From assembly GCF_004211955.1 (NCBI RefSeq), contig NZ_RHJI01000010.1, positions 372,001 through 436,000 of the forward strand: a DNA stretch of 64,000 nucleotides, given 5' to 3'. The DNA is from Escherichia sp. E1V33 (GTDB taxonomy: Bacteria > Pseudomonadota > Gammaproteobacteria > Enterobacterales > Enterobacteriaceae). Shown here piece after piece: positions 1 through 9,521 of the stretch (the first letter of the stretch is position 1; each line of letters begins with the position of its first letter). The translations under genes and the position numbers were made by a program. The notes below the pieces were generated by a model that had not been told where the DNA came from, ran no database searches, and saw only the letters and a program-made list of their open reading frames with translations.

Positions 1-1
1 G

Positions 2-490
2 TATATCGTGCTGGGTATCCTTTACGAGAGTTACGTACATCCGCTGACGATTCTCTCCACCCTGCCTTCTGCGGGCGTTGGAGCGCTGCTGGCGCTGGAG
101 CTGTTCAATGCCCCGTTCAGCCTAATCGCCCTGATAGGGATTATGTTATTAATCGGCATCGTGAAGAAAAACGCCATTATGATGGTCGATTTTGCGCTTG
201 AAGCCCAACGGCACGGTAACCTGACGCCGCAGGAAGCTATTTTCCAGGCCTGTCTGCTGCGTTTTCGCCCGATTATGATGACTACCCTGGCGGCGCTGTT
301 TGGCGCGCTGCCGCTGGTGTTGTCGGGCGGTGACGGCTCGGAACTGCGGCACCCCCTGGGGATCACCATTGTCGGCGGTCTGGTAATGAGCCAGCTCCTG
401 ACGCTGTATACCACGCCGGTGGTGTATCTCTTTTTCGACCGTCTGCGGCTGCGTTTTTCGCGTAAACCTAAACAAACGGTAACCGAGTAA
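2..490 (+). CDS. mdtC: Multidrug efflux RND transporter subunit MdtC (C-terminal part)
   Basis: Only the last 162 codons are present because the gene enters from the left edge; the full protein is about 1025 residues. The reading frame is open from base 2 and ends in TAA directly abutting mdtD. The visible part holds the closing transmembrane helices of an RND pump, including the conserved segment [14 protein letters not shown] and the loop with [17 protein letters not shown], both typical of AcrB-type proteins. MdtB and MdtC together form the inner-membrane pump that works with adaptor MdtA and TolC to export bile salts and novobiocin; this is family knowledge. It belongs to mdtABCD-baeSR, which is activated by BaeR from a promoter outside the window. 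Confidence 0.97.
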   Translation, partial: YIVLGILYESYVHPLTILSTLPSAGVGALLALELFNAPFSLIALIGIMLLIGIVKKNAIMMVDFALEAQRHGNLTPQEAIFQACLLRFRPIMMTTLAALFGALPLVLSGGDGSELRHPLGITIVGGLVMSQLLTLYTTPVVYLFFDRLRLRFSRKPKQTVTE

Positions 491-1906
491 ATGACAGAAC
501 TTCCCGACAGCACCCGCTGGCAATTGTGGATTGTGGCTTTCGGCTTCTTTATGCAGTCGCTGGACACTACCATCGTTAACACCGCCCTTCCCTCAATGGC
601 GCAAAGCCTGGGGGAAAGCCCGCTGCATATGCACATGGTCATCGTCTCTTATGTGCTGACCGTGGCGGTGATGCTGCCCGCCAGCGGCTGGCTGGCGGAC
701 AAAGTCGGCGTGCGCAATATTTTCTTTACTGCCATAGTGCTGTTTACCCTCGGTTCACTGTTCTGCGCGCTTTCCGGCACGCTGAACGAACTGTTGCTGG
801 CACGCGCGTTACAGGGCGTGGGCGGCGCGATGATGGTGCCGGTCGGAAGGCTTACGGTGATGAAAATCGTACCGCGCGAGCAATATATGGCGGCGATGAC
901 CTTTGTCACGTTACCTGGTCAGGTCGGCCCACTGCTTGGTCCGGCGCTCGGCGGCCTGCTGGTGGAGTACGCCTCCTGGCACTGGATCTTTTTGATCAAC
1001 ATTCCGGTAGGGATTATCGGTGCTATCGCCACGCTGATGTTAATGCCGAACTACACCATGCAAACGCGGCGCTTCGATCTCTCCGGATTTTTATTGCTGG
1101 CGGTTGGCATGGCGGTCTTAACCCTGGCGCTGGACGGCAGTAAAGGTACAGGTTTATCGCCGCTAACCATCGCCGTGCTGGTAGCTGTGGGCGTGGTAGC
1201 CATTGCGCTTTATCTACTGCATGCCAGAAACAATCACCGCGCCCTGTTCAGCCTGAAACTGTTTCGCACCCGCACCTTTTCGCTGGGCCTGGCGGGGAGT
1301 TTCGCCGGACGTGTCGGCAGCGGCATGTTGCCCTTTATGACGCCGGTTTTCTTACAGATTGGCCTCGGTTTCTCGCCGTTTCATGCCGGATTGATGATGA
1401 TCCCGATGGTGCTCGGCAGCATGGGGATGAAGCGAATTGTAGTGCAGGTGGTTAACCGTTTTGGTTACCGTCGGGTGCTGGTGGCAACCACGCTTGGCCT
1501 CTCGCTGGTCACCCTGCTATTTATGACCACCGCGCTGCTGGGCTGGTACTACGTTTTGCCGTTCGTCCTGTTTTTACAAGGGATGGTCAACTCGACGCGT
1601 TTCTCCTCCATGAACACCCTGATGCTGAAAGATCTGCCGGATAATCTGGCGAGCAGCGGCAACAGCCTGCTGTCGATGATTATGCAATTGTCGATGAGTA
1701 TCGGCGTCACTATCGCCGGGCTGTTGCTGGGGCTTTTTGGTTCGCAGCATGTCAGCGTCGACAGCGGCACCACACAAACCGTCTTTATGTACACCTGGCT
1801 TTGCATGGCGTTTATCATCGCCCTTCCGGCGTTCATCTTTGCCAGAGTTCCGAACGATACGCATCAAAACGTGGCTATTTCGCGGCGCAAAAGGAGCACT
1901 CAATGA
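491..1906 (+). CDS. mdtD: MFS transporter MdtD (IceT, iron-citrate efflux type)
   Basis: A 471-residue major facilitator of the DHA2 (14-helix) drug/H+ antiporter family. The N-terminus carries the motif [18 protein letters not shown] typical of that family, and the segment [11 protein letters not shown] matches the MFS loop 2-3 motif. It starts on the base after the mdtC stop and its TGA overlaps the baeS ATG, so it is translationally coupled on both sides. Work in Salmonella named the orthologue IceT and linked it to efflux of iron-citrate; a contribution to drug resistance in E. coli is doubtful. The substrate cannot be read from sequence. Confidence 0.95.
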   Translation: MTELPDSTRWQLWIVAFGFFMQSLDTTIVNTALPSMAQSLGESPLHMHMVIVSYVLTVAVMLPASGWLADKVGVRNIFFTAIVLFTLGSLFCALSGTLNELLLARALQGVGGAMMVPVGRLTVMKIVPREQYMAAMTFVTLPGQVGPLLGPALGGLLVEYASWHWIFLINIPVGIIGAIATLMLMPNYTMQTRRFDLSGFLLLAVGMAVLTLALDGSKGTGLSPLTIAVLVAVGVVAIALYLLHARNNHRALFSLKLFRTRTFSLGLAGSFAGRVGSGMLPFMTPVFLQIGLGFSPFHAGLMMIPMVLGSMGMKRIVVQVVNRFGYRRVLVATTLGLSLVTLLFMTTALLGWYYVLPFVLFLQGMVNSTRFSSMNTLMLKDLPDNLASSGNSLLSMIMQLSMSIGVTIAGLLLGLFGSQHVSVDSGTTQTVFMYTWLCMAFIIALPAFIFARVPNDTHQNVAISRRKRSTQ

Positions 1907-3306
1907 AGTTCTGGCGGCCCGGTATTACCGGCAAACTGTTTCTGGCGATTTTCGCCACCTGCATCGTCTTGCTGATCAGTATGCACTGGGCTGTGCGTAT
2001 TAGTTTTGAGCGTGGATTTATTGATTACATCAAACATGGCAATGAGCAGCGACTGCAAATGCTTGGCGATGCTCTGGGCGAACAGTATGCGCAGCATGGT
2101 AACTGGCGCTTCCTGCGCAACAACGATCGCTTTGTGTTTCAGATCCTGCGTTCATTTGAGCATGATAATTCGGAAGACAAACCCGGCCCTGGGATGCCGC
2201 CGCACGGCTGGCGCACCCAGTTCTGGGTAGTTGATCAAAACAACAAAGTTCTGGTTGGTCCGCGCGCCCCCATTCCGCTGGACGGCTCGCGACGGCCAAT
2301 TTTGGTAAATGGTACGGAGGTTGGCGCGGTGATCGCCTCACCCGTTGAACGGCTGACCCGCAATACTGATATCAATTTCGATAAACAACAGCGGCAAACC
2401 AGCTGGCTGATTGTCGCCCTGGCAACGTTACTCGCGGCGCTCGCCACCTTTCTGCTGGCGCGTGGTCTTTTGGCCCCGGTCAAACGGCTGGTGGACGGCA
2501 CGCACAAACTGGCGGCGGGCGATTTCACAACCCGCGTGACGCCCACCAGTGAAGATGAACTGGGCAAACTGGCGCAAGACTTCAACCAGCTCGCCAGCAC
2601 TCTAGAGAAAAACCAGCAAATGCGGCGCGATTTTATGGCCGATATTTCTCACGAACTGCGTACGCCATTAGCGGTGCTGCGCGGTGAACTGGAAGCCATT
2701 CAGGATGGCGTGCGCAAATTCACGCCGGAGACGGTGGCGTCTTTACAGGCGGAGGTCGGTACACTGACCAAACTGGTTGACGATCTCCATCAGTTGTCGA
2801 TGTCTGATGAAGGCGCTCTCGCCTATCAAAAAGCACCGGTAGATTTGATCCCACTGCTGGAAGTGGCGGGAGGCGCATTTCGCGAACGATTCGCCAGCCG
2901 TGGCCTGAAACTGCAATTTTCCCTGCCAGACAGTATTACCGTTTTTGGCGATCGCGACCGTTTAATGCAGTTGTTCAATAACTTACTGGAAAACAGCCTG
3001 CGCTACACTGACAGCGGCGGCAGCCTGAAAATCTCTGCCGAGCAGCACGACAAAACGGTGCGCCTGACCTTTGCCGACAGTGCGCCTGGTGTCAGTGACG
3101 ATCAACTACAAAAATTGTTTGAGCGTTTTTATCGCACCGAAGGTTCCCGCAACCGTGCCAGCGGCGGTTCCGGGCTGGGGCTGGCGATTTGCGTTAACAT
3201 CGTTGAAGCACATAATGGCCGCATTCTTGCCGCCCATTCGCCTTTTGGCGGGGTAAGCATTACAGTAGAGTTACCGCTGGAACGAGATTTACAGGGAGAA
3301 GCATGA
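1903..3306 (+). CDS. baeS: Envelope stress sensor histidine kinase BaeS
   Basis: A 467-residue inner-membrane sensor kinase. The start is the ATG at 1903, overlapping the mdtD stop and preceded by AAGGAG; an upstream in-frame start near 1801 would lie inside mdtD and has no support. Order of parts: transmembrane helix at about residues 11-31, periplasmic sensor region, second helix at about 167-186, HAMP linker, dimerisation helix with the phospho-accepting His250 in [11 protein letters not shown], and an ATPase domain with the N box [11 protein letters not shown] and G box GGSGLGLAI. It senses envelope damage by compounds such as indole, tannin and flavonoids and phosphorylates BaeR. The stop overlaps the baeR start. 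Confidence 0.97.
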   Translation: MKFWRPGITGKLFLAIFATCIVLLISMHWAVRISFERGFIDYIKHGNEQRLQMLGDALGEQYAQHGNWRFLRNNDRFVFQILRSFEHDNSEDKPGPGMPPHGWRTQFWVVDQNNKVLVGPRAPIPLDGSRRPILVNGTEVGAVIASPVERLTRNTDINFDKQQRQTSWLIVALATLLAALATFLLARGLLAPVKRLVDGTHKLAAGDFTTRVTPTSEDELGKLAQDFNQLASTLEKNQQMRRDFMADISHELRTPLAVLRGELEAIQDGVRKFTPETVASLQAEVGTLTKLVDDLHQLSMSDEGALAYQKAPVDLIPLLEVAGGAFRERFASRGLKLQFSLPDSITVFGDRDRLMQLFNNLLENSLRYTDSGGSLKISAEQHDKTVRLTFADSAPGVSDDQLQKLFERFYRTEGSRNRASGGSGLGLAICVNIVEAHNGRILAAHSPFGGVSITVELPLERDLQGEA

Positions 3307-4025
3307 CCGAGTTACCCATCGACGAAAACACGCCACGCATTTTAATCGTGGAAGATGAACCCAAGCTGGGGCAGTTGCTCATTGATTATCTGCGTGCTGC
3401 GAGCTATGCGCCGACGCTTATCAGCCACGGCGATCAGGTACTGTCGTACGTGCGCCAGACGCCGCCGGATCTGATCCTGCTGGATCTGATGTTACCAGGC
3501 ACCGATGGTCTGACGCTGTGCCGGGAAATTCGTCGTTTTTCTGATGTCCCAATTGTGATGGTGACGGCGAAAATCGAAGAGATCGATCGCCTGCTGGGGC
3601 TGGAAATTGGTGCTGATGACTATATCTGCAAGCCTTACAGTCCGCGAGAAGTAGTAGCGCGCGTTAAAACCATTTTGCGCCGCTGCAAACCGCAGCGCGA
3701 GTTACAACAACAGGATGACGAAAGTCCGTTGATTATCGACGAAGGCCGTTTTCAGGCTTCATGGCGTGGCAAAATGCTCGATCTGACACCCGCGGAATTT
3801 CGCCTGTTGAAAACGCTCTCCCATGAACCTGGTAAAGTATTCTCGCGCGAGCAATTGCTCAATCATCTTTACGACGACTACCGCGTGGTAACCGACCGAA
3901 CTATCGACAGCCACATTAAAAACCTGCGTCGCAAACTAGAATCTCTCGACGCCGAACAGTCATTTATCCGTGCCGTTTACGGTGTCGGTTACCGTTGGGA
4001 GGCTGACGCCTGCCGTATTGTTTAA
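3303..4025 (+). CDS. baeR: Response regulator BaeR
   Basis: A 240-residue OmpR/PhoB-type regulator. The receiver domain occupies about residues 10-125, with phospho-accepting Asp61 in [10 protein letters not shown], the acidic pair in VEDEP, and Lys in the [11 protein letters not shown] segment. The C-terminal winged helix includes [13 protein letters not shown]-like sequence (here [13 protein letters not shown]). It overlaps baeS by four bases. BaeR activates mdtABCD, acrD and spy when envelope proteins are stressed. It is the last gene of the operon; a short hairpin about 70 bases downstream may mark the transcript end. Confidence 0.97.
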   Translation: MTELPIDENTPRILIVEDEPKLGQLLIDYLRAASYAPTLISHGDQVLSYVRQTPPDLILLDLMLPGTDGLTLCREIRRFSDVPIVMVTAKIEEIDRLLGLEIGADDYICKPYSPREVVARVKTILRRCKPQRELQQQDDESPLIIDEGRFQASWRGKMLDLTPAEFRLLKTLSHEPGKVFSREQLLNHLYDDYRVVTDRTIDSHIKNLRRKLESLDAEQSFIRAVYGVGYRWEADACRIV

Positions 4026-4092
4026 TCTGTTCCTTATGATGGCAGTCTCAAATTACGACGCGGACCGTTTCCTCGCCCACTGAGTATTATTA

Positions 4093-4113
4093 CCCTCTCT
4101 GAAAAAGAGAGGG
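4093..4113. terminator. Hairpin downstream of baeR
   Basis: An eight-base-pair perfect stem CCCTCTCT/AGAGAGGG with loop GAAAA lies 68 bases after the baeR stop. No T-run follows on the plus strand, so it is not a classical intrinsic terminator; it may protect the 3' end of the mdtABCD-baeSR transcript. The rest of the 243-base gap before yegP shows nothing clear beyond AT-rich sequence that presumably holds the yegP promoter. Confidence 0.35.
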
Positions 4114-4268
4114 ATAAAGCCGCGCTTGTATTCAGATTTCAGCATATTTATCAGTAATCTTCCCCATGCTTTAGAGGGTATTCCCCTGATTGGCAACCAC
4201 CTGAATATCACCCATACTTAAATCGTTACATACTGTTTTCGATACGCAATTTCAAGCAAGGAGTCAAT

Positions 4269-4601
4269 ATGGCTGGTTGGTTTGAACTTAATAAGAGCAG
4301 TGATAATCAGTTCCGTTTTGTGTTAAAAGCGGGGAACGGAGAAACCATTCTCACAAGCGAATTGTATGCCTCAAAAGCCTCTGCGGAAAAGGGCATCGCC
4401 TCGGTACAAAGCAACAGTCCGCAGGATGAACGCTATGAGAAAAAAACAGCGAGCAACGGCAAGTTTTATTTCAATCTGAAAGCGGCCAATCATCAGATAA
4501 TTGGCTCCAGCCAGATGTATGCTACCGCTCAATCACGCGAAGTCGGAATTGCCTCTGTAAAAACCAATGGCGTAAGCCAGACGGTGAAAGATAAGACTTA
4601 A
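4269..4601 (+). CDS. yegP: YegP, two-repeat DUF1508 (UPF0339) protein
   Basis: A 110-residue small soluble protein made of two copies of a roughly 45-residue repeat, about residues 5-50 and 57-102. Both carry the pattern aromatic-x-aromatic-x-LKAxNxxII and end in GIASVxxN. This is the DUF1508 fold, one repeat of which forms a small beta-beta-beta-alpha unit. Function is unknown. The start is preceded by AAGGAG at good spacing (AAGGAGTCAAT then ATG). It is a single-gene unit closed by a strong hairpin. Assignment to the family is sure, the role is not. Confidence 0.93.
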   Translation: MAGWFELNKSSDNQFRFVLKAGNGETILTSELYASKASAEKGIASVQSNSPQDERYEKKTASNGKFYFNLKAANHQIIGSSQMYATAQSREVGIASVKTNGVSQTVKDKT

Positions 4602-4609
4602 TCATTGTG

Positions 4610-4641
4610 CCGGACGCGGATGACGCGTCCGGCTTTATTTC
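4610..4641 (+). terminator. Rho-independent terminator after yegP
   Basis: The arms GCCGGACGCG and CGCGTCCGGC form a ten-base-pair GC-rich stem with a five-base loop, followed by TTTATTT. It starts nine bases after the yegP stop. The stem also resembles a single REP unit. Confidence 0.8.
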
Positions 4642-4945
4642 TAATAAACACTGACTTATTGATGTTAAGGATTAATCCGCGCCATTAAAATAATGGGAGG
4701 ATAAGCTTCATATTAGGTGAAGGAATTTTTGTTCTTCTTTTTGAACGCCACGTTATTTATTTCCTGCAAGTGCCGAAGAAATTATCGTCATTCGTATCCT
4801 TAACCAAAACCAGGATGCTACCAGACATTTACACTGGAGCCACCCCCACCGATTGCGCTACAATGCCCGCCCTTAAAGTGGGGACACTCCCCTAACCGCT
4901 TCATCAGGTGAAGCGGATCTGACCTGTCATCAGAACGAGAGAATT
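4642..4945 (+). promoter_or_regulatory. Upstream region and structured leader of trhP (yegQ)
   Basis: The gap between the yegP terminator and trhP has no convincing small ORF. A TACAAT box at 4859-4864 is a plausible -10 element, but I see no -35 box at good spacing. Downstream, a perfect eight-base-pair stem CCGCTTCA/TGAAGCGG with a five-base loop (4896-4916) lies 29 bases before the start codon, so the mRNA leader is probably folded. Whether it regulates translation is unknown. Confidence 0.4.
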
Positions 4946-6307
4946 ATGTTTAAACCGGAACTCCTTTCCCCGGCGGGAACGCTGAAAAATATGCGTTACG
5001 CTTTTGCTTATGGCGCAGATGCTGTTTATGCGGGCCAACCGCGTTACTCCCTTCGTGTGCGCAACAATGAATTCAACCACGAAAATCTCCAGCTCGGCAT
5101 TAACGAAGCCCATGCGCTGGGGAAAAAGTTTTATGTCGTGGTCAACATTGCGCCGCACAACGCTAAGCTGAAAACCTTTATCCGTGACCTGAAACCGGTG
5201 GTGGAAATGGGGCCGGATGCGCTAATTATGTCCGATCCAGGGCTAATTATGCTGGTGCGTGAGCACTTCCCTGAAATGCCAATCCACCTCTCAGTGCAGG
5301 CTAATGCCGTAAACTGGGCGACGGTAAAATTCTGGCAGCAGATGGGCCTGACCCGCGTGATCCTCTCCCGCGAACTGTCGCTGGAAGAGATTGAAGAGAT
5401 CCGCAATCAGGTGCCGGATATGGAACTCGAAATCTTCGTTCACGGCGCACTGTGCATGGCCTACTCCGGCCGCTGCCTGCTCTCGGGCTACATTAACAAA
5501 CGCGACCCGAACCAGGGAACCTGCACCAATGCCTGCCGCTGGGAGTACAACGTACAGGAAGGTAAAGAAGATGACGTTGGCAACATCGTTCACAAGTACG
5601 AGCCGATTCCTGTGCAAAACGTTGAGCCTACGCTGGGTATTGGTGCGCCAACAGACAAAGTGTTTATGATCGAAGAGGCCCAGCGTCCGGGCGAGTATAT
5701 GACCGCGTTTGAAGACGAACACGGCACTTACATCATGAACTCGAAAGATCTGCGTGCCATCGCCCACGTTGAGCGCCTGACCAAAATGGGCGTGCATTCG
5801 CTGAAAATCGAAGGCCGTACCAAATCTTTCTACTATTGTGCACGCACCGCGCAAGTTTATCGTAAGGCTATCGATGACGCAGCTGCAGGCAAACCGTTCG
5901 ACACCAGCCTGCTGGAAACGCTGGAAGGCCTGGCACATCGCGGCTATACCGAAGGTTTCCTGCGCCGCCATACGCATGATGATTATCAGAACTACGAATA
6001 CGGTTATTCCGTTTCTGACCGCCAGCAGTTTGTTGGTGAGTTTACCGGTGAGCGTAAAGGCGACCTCGCGGCGGTAGCAGTTAAAAACAAATTCTCCGTT
6101 GGCGACAGCCTTGAGCTGATGACTCCACAGGGCAATATCAACTTTACCCTTGAGCATATGGAAAACGCCAAAGGCGAAGCGATGCCGGTTGCGCCGGGCG
6201 ATGGTTATACTGTGTGGATCCCGGTCCTGCAGGATCTCGAACTGAATTACGCGCTGCTGATGCGTAATTTCTCTGGGGAAACCACGCGTAACCCGCACGG
6301 TAAGTGA
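4946..6307 (+). CDS. trhP: tRNA hydroxylation protein TrhP (YegQ), U32 family
   Basis: A 453-residue protein of the peptidase U32 family. The U32 signature is at about residues 161-178 (ELEIFVHGALCMAYSGRCLLS), with further cysteines in GTCTNACRW. The N-terminus (ELLSPAGTLKNMRYAFAYGADAVY) is typical of the family. TrhP works in prephenate-dependent formation of 5-hydroxyuridine at wobble position 34 of tRNAs, partly redundant with the oxygen-dependent enzyme TrhO; the cysteines fit an iron-sulfur site. Despite the family name, no protease activity is expected. The start is preceded by GAGAG. It is followed by cyaR. Confidence 0.95.
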   Translation: MFKPELLSPAGTLKNMRYAFAYGADAVYAGQPRYSLRVRNNEFNHENLQLGINEAHALGKKFYVVVNIAPHNAKLKTFIRDLKPVVEMGPDALIMSDPGLIMLVREHFPEMPIHLSVQANAVNWATVKFWQQMGLTRVILSRELSLEEIEEIRNQVPDMELEIFVHGALCMAYSGRCLLSGYINKRDPNQGTCTNACRWEYNVQEGKEDDVGNIVHKYEPIPVQNVEPTLGIGAPTDKVFMIEEAQRPGEYMTAFEDEHGTYIMNSKDLRAIAHVERLTKMGVHSLKIEGRTKSFYYCARTAQVYRKAIDDAAAGKPFDTSLLETLEGLAHRGYTEGFLRRHTHDDYQNYEYGYSVSDRQQFVGEFTGERKGDLAAVAVKNKFSVGDSLELMTPQGNINFTLEHMENAKGEAMPVAPGDGYTVWIPVLQDLELNYALLMRNFSGETTRNPHGK

Positions 6308-6341
6308 TTAATTTCGACTATTTTTCCCAGATAGAAAATTC

Positions 6342-6384
6342 TTAGAAACCGATCACATACAGCTGCATTTATTAAGGTTATCAT
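6342..6384 (+). promoter_or_regulatory. cyaR promoter with CRP site
   Basis: A TATCAT -10 box (6379-6384) sits seven bases before the predicted cyaR 5' end. A CRP half-site TCACA at 6353-6357 places the 22-base CRP site centred near -42, a class II position. The other half (TTAGA) is poor. CyaR is known to be activated by cAMP-CRP, which agrees. Confidence 0.7.
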
Positions 6385-6391
6385 CCGTTTC

Positions 6392-6478
6392 GCTGAAAAA
6401 CATAACCCATAAAATGCTAGCTGTACCAGGAACCACCTCCTTAGCCTGTGTAATCTCCCTTACGCAGGCTTATTTTTT
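6392..6478 (+). ncRNA. cyaR: Hfq-binding small RNA CyaR (RyeE)
   Basis: The 87-base sequence from GCTGAAAAACATAACCC to the closing T-run matches CyaR as I recall it. It contains the seed region ACCAGGAACCACCTCC, whose CCUCC pairs with ribosome binding sites. It ends in an intrinsic terminator, stem AGCCTGTGTAA/TTACGCAGGCT with one G-U pair, then TTATTTTTT. CyaR represses ompX, luxS, nadE and yqaE mRNAs with Hfq. The terminator differs from the K-12 sequence I remember (ACACGGG) at two or three bases but keeps its pairing. Confidence 0.9.
6452..6478. other. Unoccupied P2-type phage attachment site (locI) within the cyaR terminator
   Basis: The 27 bases from AATCTCCC to TTTTTT closely match the reverse complement of the P2 attB core at E. 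coli locI as I recall it, with two or three differences in the middle. In K-12 the region between yegQ and yegS carries P2-like remnants (ogrK and neighbours). Here yegS starts 85 bases beyond the site and nothing phage-like intervenes, so the site is empty. Confidence 0.6.
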
Positions 6479-6563
6479 GCCTCACGACTTTCATCCTGTT
6501 CTGACACCACCTTCTCTTTTCTGCTCTACACTTTCTTAAGATCAATAATAAAGGCATACGACG

Positions 6564-7463
6564 ATGGCCGATTTTCCCGCCAGTTTGCTGATTCTTAACG
6601 GCAAAAGTGCTGACAATGAAACATTGCGCGAAGCGATTATGCTGTTGCGTGAAGAAGGAATAACGATCCATGTACGAGTCACCTGGGAGAAAGGTGATGC
6701 CGCGCGTTTTGTGACTGAAGCGCGCCAACTTGGCGTCGCAACGGTGATAGCAGGCGGTGGCGATGGCACCATTAATGAAGTCTCCACGGCGTTGATACAT
6801 TGTGAAGGCGATGACATTCCTGCTTTGGGGATTTTGCCGCTAGGTACAGCGAATGATTTCGCCACCAGCGTGGGGGTCCCTGAGGCGCTGGATAAAGCGT
6901 TGAAACTGGCGATTGCCGGTAACGCTATTGCGATTGATATTGCGCAGGTTAACAGGCAAACCTGTTTTATCAATATGGCAACGGGCGGCTTTGGAACGCG
7001 CATCACCACCGAAACACCTGAGAAGTTAAAAGCCGCACTAGGGGGCGTCTCTTACATCATTCACGGATTAATGCGCATGGACACGTTACAACCAGATCGT
7101 TGTGAGATCCATGGTGAAAATTTTCACTGGCAAGGAGATGCCCTGGTTATTGGCATTGGCAACGGACGTCAGGCCGGTGGCGGACAGCAGTTGTGCCCTA
7201 CTGCGCTGATTAATGATGGCTTGTTGCAGCTGCGTATCTTCACCGGAGATGAAATTCTACCTGCCCTTGTTTCTACATTAAAACCTGATGAAGAAAACCC
7301 GAATATCATCGAAGGCGCTTCGGCGTGGTTCGATATCCAGGCCCCCCATGAAATCACCTTTAATCTTGATGGTGAACCGTTGAGTGGACAAAACTTTCAT
7401 ATTGAAATACTTCCAGCGGCGCTGCGTTGCCGATTACCACCGGATTGTCCATTATTGCGTTAA
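6564..7463 (+). CDS. yegS: Lipid kinase YegS
   Basis: A 299-residue enzyme of the diacylglycerol kinase catalytic-domain family. It shows the nucleotide-binding motif [10 protein letters not shown] at about residues 64-73, followed by [13 protein letters not shown], both hallmarks of DAG, sphingosine and NAD kinase folds. The C-terminal half is the beta-sandwich domain with FNLDGEPL. E. coli YegS phosphorylates phosphatidylglycerol in vitro and needs divalent metal; the physiological substrate is uncertain. It stands alone and converges on gatR, with a REP-like hairpin between them. Confidence 0.94.
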   Translation: MADFPASLLILNGKSADNETLREAIMLLREEGITIHVRVTWEKGDAARFVTEARQLGVATVIAGGGDGTINEVSTALIHCEGDDIPALGILPLGTANDFATSVGVPEALDKALKLAIAGNAIAIDIAQVNRQTCFINMATGGFGTRITTETPEKLKAALGGVSYIIHGLMRMDTLQPDRCEIHGENFHWQGDALVIGIGNGRQAGGGQQLCPTALINDGLLQLRIFTGDEILPALVSTLKPDEENPNIIEGASAWFDIQAPHEITFNLDGEPLSGQNFHIEILPAALRCRLPPDCPLLR

Positions 7464-7499
7464 TCAAATTATTCTCTCTTGAATTAGGGAGAGTCAGTT

Positions 7500-7536
7500 A
7501 TGCCGGATGCGGTGTAAACACCGTATCCGGCATACA
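7500..7536. repeat. REP element between convergent yegS and gatR
   Basis: The segment TGCCGGATGCGGTGT... ACACCGTATCCGGCA forms a long imperfect palindrome with the REP consensus GCCGGATGCGG. Lying between two convergent genes, it probably protects 3' ends or serves as a bidirectional terminator. Confidence 0.8.
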
Positions 7537-7553
7537 AACTGAACAGATGAGTG

Positions 7554-8333
7554 CTACACCGTAATTAATTTCACCCGCGTCTTCTGCAATGCCATTTTAT
7601 CGACTTCTGATACCGCATCATCGGTAATAATAATATCGATTTTTTCGATCGGCAGTACCTGATTAAATCCACGACGGTTAAATTTTGTTGAGTCGAGAAC
7701 TGCGATAACTTTATTCGCTGCTGTCACCATAGCACCGCTAATGGAATAACCTTCATTAAATGTTGTAATACCATTAACTGCATCAATCCCATCAGCCCCC
7801 ACAAACATTAAATCCGCATTAATATCCTGCAGGGAACGTTCAGCAATAGAGCCATGCATAGATCGCGTTTTATGGCGCACCGTACCACCACAAACCACCA
7901 AAGTGATGTCTTTATTTTCAGAAAGGGTAAATGCAGCAGGAAGACTATTGGTGATCACCGTGATATTTTTAGCTGTCATTAACCCTTCAGCGATAAGCAT
8001 TGTCGTGCTTCCGCTATCGAGGATAACCGTCATTCCTTCATGGATCATTTTTACTGCCGCCTGCGCAATTCTGTTTTTCGGTGCGCTGGCTAACTGAAAT
8101 CGCTCTTTAAACCCGACTTCCTGGGTCTCGGTTTCACTATTACCGGACATTATTTTCGCTGCACCGCCATGAAAGCGCGTTACCACGCCTTTTTGTTCGA
8201 GAAAGCGCAAATCGGCTCGAATTGTCGCTTCCGATGCAGCAAATATTCCCGCCAGATCCTGAACAAGCGCGGTTCCTTGTTCATTCACTAATTGGATGAT
8301 CTTATTCCTTCGCTCGAATGAATTCATCGTCAT
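7554..8333 (-). CDS. gatR: Galactitol operon repressor GatR, intact
   Basis: A complete DeoR-family repressor, 259 residues from the ATG at 8333. The internal ATG at 8327 fits the upstream GGGT better and would give 257. The N-terminal winged helix-turn-helix covers about residues 5-60 (RRNKIIQLVNEQG ... ASEATIRADLRFLEQKGVVTRFHGGA). The C-terminal sugar-phosphate sensing domain includes ILDSGSTTMLIAEGL and FVGADGID. It represses gatYZABCD. In K-12 this gene is broken by an IS3 copy and the operon is constitutive; here it is uninterrupted, so inducible galactitol use is expected. Confidence 0.95.
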   Translation of the reverse strand: MTMNSFERRNKIIQLVNEQGTALVQDLAGIFAASEATIRADLRFLEQKGVVTRFHGGAAKIMSGNSETETQEVGFKERFQLASAPKNRIAQAAVKMIHEGMTVILDSGSTTMLIAEGLMTAKNITVITNSLPAAFTLSENKDITLVVCGGTVRHKTRSMHGSIAERSLQDINADLMFVGADGIDAVNGITTFNEGYSISGAMVTAANKVIAVLDSTKFNRRGFNQVLPIEKIDIIITDDAVSEVDKMALQKTRVKLITV

Positions 8334-8404
8334 TTACCCATATTCAATTGTGACTAGTGTAAACGAAGGGGGACCATTGGTGAATGATCTGTTTTGCACA
8401 ATAC

Positions 8405-8427
8405 CGGGCCAGCATCACGCTGGCCCG
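8405..8427 (-). terminator. Hairpin between gatD and gatR
   Basis: A perfect nine-base-pair stem CGGGCCAGC/GCTGGCCCG with a five-base loop lies just after the gatD stop, with GTATTGTG following on the minus strand. It probably ends or attenuates the gatYZABCD transcript before gatR. The T-run is weak. Confidence 0.5.
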
Positions 8428-8432
8428 CGGTT

Positions 8433-9473
8433 TCAGGGAATGAGTAACACTTTACCCGGCATGGTATTGCGGGCGATGTCACGCACCGCCTGGGCGAAGC
8501 TTTCAAAGCCGCCACGGTGAGCGATTAACGGCTCCAGACTTAACTTTCGTTCTGTCAGCAACCGGCTTGCCGTTTCCCACTCCTGCCCAGGCCACGGGCT
8601 TGAGTAGTTCATCCAGCTACCGATAACCGTCAGCTCTTTACGCAATATTTTGCCAAACGTTGCCGATGTTAAATGCAGATCCTGATGTAACGTTCCCACC
8701 AGGGCCAGTTGTGCGTGAGGCCCGGCGATTTCCACCCCCAGTTCGACGGTTTGTGGCACGCCCGCTGTCTCAAGGATCAGCTGGTTGAAGCGCAGTTCGC
8801 GTAAAACGGCCTGTATTTGCGGCGCGCTCATTTCGCTACTGTTAAATGTTTGCGTAGCGCCGAAGGATTTTGCCAGTGCCAGTTTTTCTGGGCTAATGTC
8901 GATAGCCGTCACACTCTTTGCTCCAAGCGCAACAGCGCACTGGATCGCCAGCAGGCCAATGGTTCCGGCACCAATAATAATAACGTTTTTATTCTCACAC
9001 CCTTGTGCTAAATGGAAAGCATGCAGGCCAACGGTAATCGGTTCAATAAAAGCACCATCCTCAATAGGCATATCCTCAGGTAGTGCAAAGACATTGTTTC
9101 GCTTAACCACAATATATTCGGAAAATCCGCCATCACGTCGCGAACCAATAAAATCATATTTCGCACACTGAGAATAATAGCCTTTCAGGCACTCCGGGCA
9201 ATGAAAACAAGGTAATAACGGCACACAGGCAACCGCATCGCCAGGTTGTAAATCATTAACATCGGCCCCCACCGCATCGATATATCCGCTAAATTCATGG
9301 CCTAACGTTATTGGATAATAATGGGCACCATTTTTAAATATTCTGGGCAAGTCGGAACCACATATCCCTGAGCTGGCAATTTTTACCCGTACCTCGTCCT
9401 GATGGTTGATTTCGGGCATGACTCGTTCTTCAACTCGCACGATACCATCAGTATCATTAACAACTGATTTCAT
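8433..9473 (-). CDS. gatD: Galactitol-1-phosphate 5-dehydrogenase
   Basis: A 346-residue zinc-dependent medium-chain dehydrogenase. It oxidises galactitol 1-phosphate to tagatose 6-phosphate with NAD. Catalytic zinc ligands are visible at Cys38 and His59-Glu60 (GHEFSG). The structural zinc cysteines are Cys89, Cys92, Cys95 and Cys103 (CFHCPECLKGYYSQC). The nucleotide-binding glycine motif is GAGTIGLLAIQ. It is the last structural gene of gatYZABCD, 48 bases after gatC. Length and residues match the characterised enzyme. Confidence 0.97.
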   Translation of the reverse strand: MKSVVNDTDGIVRVEERVMPEINHQDEVRVKIASSGICGSDLPRIFKNGAHYYPITLGHEFSGYIDAVGADVNDLQPGDAVACVPLLPCFHCPECLKGYYSQCAKYDFIGSRRDGGFSEYIVVKRNNVFALPEDMPIEDGAFIEPITVGLHAFHLAQGCENKNVIIIGAGTIGLLAIQCAVALGAKSVTAIDISPEKLALAKSFGATQTFNSSEMSAPQIQAVLRELRFNQLILETAGVPQTVELGVEIAGPHAQLALVGTLHQDLHLTSATFGKILRKELTVIGSWMNYSSPWPGQEWETASRLLTERKLSLEPLIAHRGGFESFAQAVRDIARNTMPGKVLLIP

Positions 9474-9521
9474 AAAAGCTCCAGATTGGTTAAGGGGGAT
9501 ATTCTCCCCCTCAGGTAAAAA

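Noticed and set aside
5291-6298. Minus-strand ORF of 335 codons antisense to trhP
   Set aside because: Shadow of trhP with no ribosome site and no recognisable domain.
7554-8333. Possible IS3 disruption of gatR as in K-12
   Set aside because: The frame is open end to end and no IS terminal repeats are present.
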